Assembly (NCBI GenBank): GCA_002429165.1
Contig: DIYV01000179.1
Coordinates: forward strand, 6,095 to 12,841
Source: Gallionella sp. UBA6045
GTDB taxonomy: Bacteria; Pseudomonadota; Gammaproteobacteria; Burkholderiales; Gallionellaceae
Direction of reading: 5' to 3'
Length of the DNA stretch: 6,747 bases
The notes under the pieces: generated by a model
Database searches by the model: none
Told to the model about the DNA's origin: nothing
Seen by the model: the letters and a program-made list of their open reading frames with translations, nothing else
Position numbers and translations under genes: made by a program
Shown here: in pieces, positions 5,801 to 6,747 of the stretch
Layout: every line of letters starts with the position of its first letter
How positions within the stretch are numbered: the first letter of the stretch is position 1

Positions 5801-6747
5801 ATGCGCATCTTCCGTTTGATCACAATCATTGTCGTGGTGCTGCGTTTCGGGCTGGATGAGTTTCTGCTGGCGCATGAGCGGGTGCGCTGGATGCGCGTGC
5901 CGCTGAACTTTTTGCTGTTCCTGCGCAATACCGACAAGCCGCGTGCAGTGCGGTTGCGCCTGGCGCTGGAAACGCTCGGGCCGATCTTCGTCAAATTCGG
6001 CCAGATGCTGTCCACGCGACGAGACTTGATGCCGGCCGACATCGCCGACGAACTCGCCAAACTGCAGGATCAGGTACCGCCATTCCCTTCCGTGCAGGCC
6101 GTCGCGTTGCTGGAATCCGCCTACGGCAAGCCTTTGCGCGAAGTATTCCAATGTTTTGAGGATACCCCCGTCGCCAGCGCATCAGTGGCACAGGTGCATT
6201 TTGCAATACTGCCGGATGGCCGTGATGTTGCGGTCAAAATCTTGCGTCCCGGCATTACCAGCATCATCGCGCACGATGTTGCACTGCTGAAAGTGGCGGC
6301 CGATTTGATCGAATGGCTGTGGGCGGACGGCCGCCGCCTCAAACCCCGCCAGGTGATTACCGAATTTGAAAAGCACCTGGAAGACGAGCTTGATCTGATG
6401 CGCGAGGCATCCAATGCCAGCCAGCTCAGGCGCAATTTTGCCAACTCGCCTTTGCTTCTGGTTCCCGAGATGTATTGGGATTATTGCAGCACCGGAGTAA
6501 TGGTGATGGAGCGCATGTATGGCATTTCTGTCAGTCAGGTGGATGAGTTGCGCCAGTCAGGCGTGGACATTCCCAAGCTGGCCAGAAACGGTGTGGAGAT
6601 CTTTTATACGCAGGTTTTCCGTGACGGATTTTTTCACGCCGACATGCATCCGGGCAATGTCCAGGTTGCGGCGAACGGGCAATATATCGCGCTGGATTTC
6701 GGCATCATGGGCACGCTGACCGACGTCGACAAACATTATCTCGCGCA
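5801..6747 (+). CDS. ubiB: Ubiquinone biosynthesis protein UbiB (ABC1/ADCK atypical kinase), N-terminal part
   Basis: The gene is open to the right edge. It shows 315 codons of a protein of about 500-550 residues, and the C-terminal membrane segments lie outside the window. The ATG follows the ubiJ stop after 2 bases. Motifs of the atypical kinase fold appear in order: KFGQ (residues 65-68, the KxGQ motif) in [15 protein letters not shown], the Ala-rich loop ASAS (125-128) in place of a Gly-rich P-loop, the ATP-site lysine K146 in VAVKILRPG, the ExD motif E196-L-D198 in [20 protein letters not shown], the catalytic loop HADMHPGN (279-286) and D299-F-G in LDFGIMG. In the ADCK family these support ATP hydrolysis rather than protein phosphorylation. 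UbiB is needed for ubiquinone synthesis, possibly to extract lipid precursors from the membrane for the Ubi complex. All key residues in the visible part are intact. Confidence 0.96.
   Translation, partial: MRIFRLITIIVVVLRFGLDEFLLAHERVRWMRVPLNFLLFLRNTDKPRAVRLRLALETLGPIFVKFGQMLSTRRDLMPADIADELAKLQDQVPPFPSVQAVALLESAYGKPLREVFQCFEDTPVASASVAQVHFAILPDGRDVAVKILRPGITSIIAHDVALLKVAADLIEWLWADGRRLKPRQVITEFEKHLEDELDLMREASNASQLRRNFANSPLLLVPEMYWDYCSTGVMVMERMYGISVSQVDELRQSGVDIPKLARNGVEIFYTQVFRDGFFHADMHPGNVQVAANGQYIALDFGIMGTLTDVDKHYLA

Overview
The window reads as chromosomal DNA of a Gram-negative, ubiquinone-using proteobacterium, most likely a betaproteobacterium. The reasons are a lone rfaE2-type heptose adenylyltransferase (not fused to a kinase as far as can be seen), a DUF971 gene directly before ubiE, and a Tim44-like gene directly before ubiJ and ubiB. 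Placement nearer than class, for example Nitrosomonadales, is only a guess. All recognisable genes are on the + strand.

Layout. Bases 1-249 hold the C-terminal half of rfaE2 (LPS heptose precursor synthesis). Next come a DUF971 protein (253-612), a REP-like palindrome (625-646) and ubiE (669-1400). A middle block of unrelated genes follows: yjdM/phnA (1462-1803), a 65-residue four-cysteine protein (1808-2005), a class III nucleotide cyclase fused to an FHA domain (2195-3121), rluA (3229-3924) and the decayed 3' end of a flavin reductase gene (about 3935-4224). A candidate extended -10 promoter (4308-4316) then opens a second tight cluster: a Tim44-like membrane protein (4354-5208), ubiJ (5217-5798) and ubiB (from 5801, running off the right edge).

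How it fits together. UbiE is the C-methyltransferase of ubiquinone synthesis. UbiJ is a lipid-binding SCP2-type accessory factor, and UbiB is an ABC1/ADCK-family atypical kinase/ATPase. These three form one functional unit split by about 2.9 kb of unrelated genes. From memory, many betaproteobacteria have ubiE close to the Tim44-like/ubiJ/ubiB block, so the middle block looks like an insertion or rearrangement scar. The flavin reductase relic at its right edge supports this.

No CRISPR array, tRNA, rRNA, transposase or integrase was seen, and nothing amounts to a clearly new defence or mobile system. The most interesting items are the flavin reductase relic, the perfect 17-bp inverted repeat inside the Tim44-like gene, the small four-cysteine protein, the cyclase-FHA fusion, and the link between the Tim44-like protein and UbiJ/UbiB.
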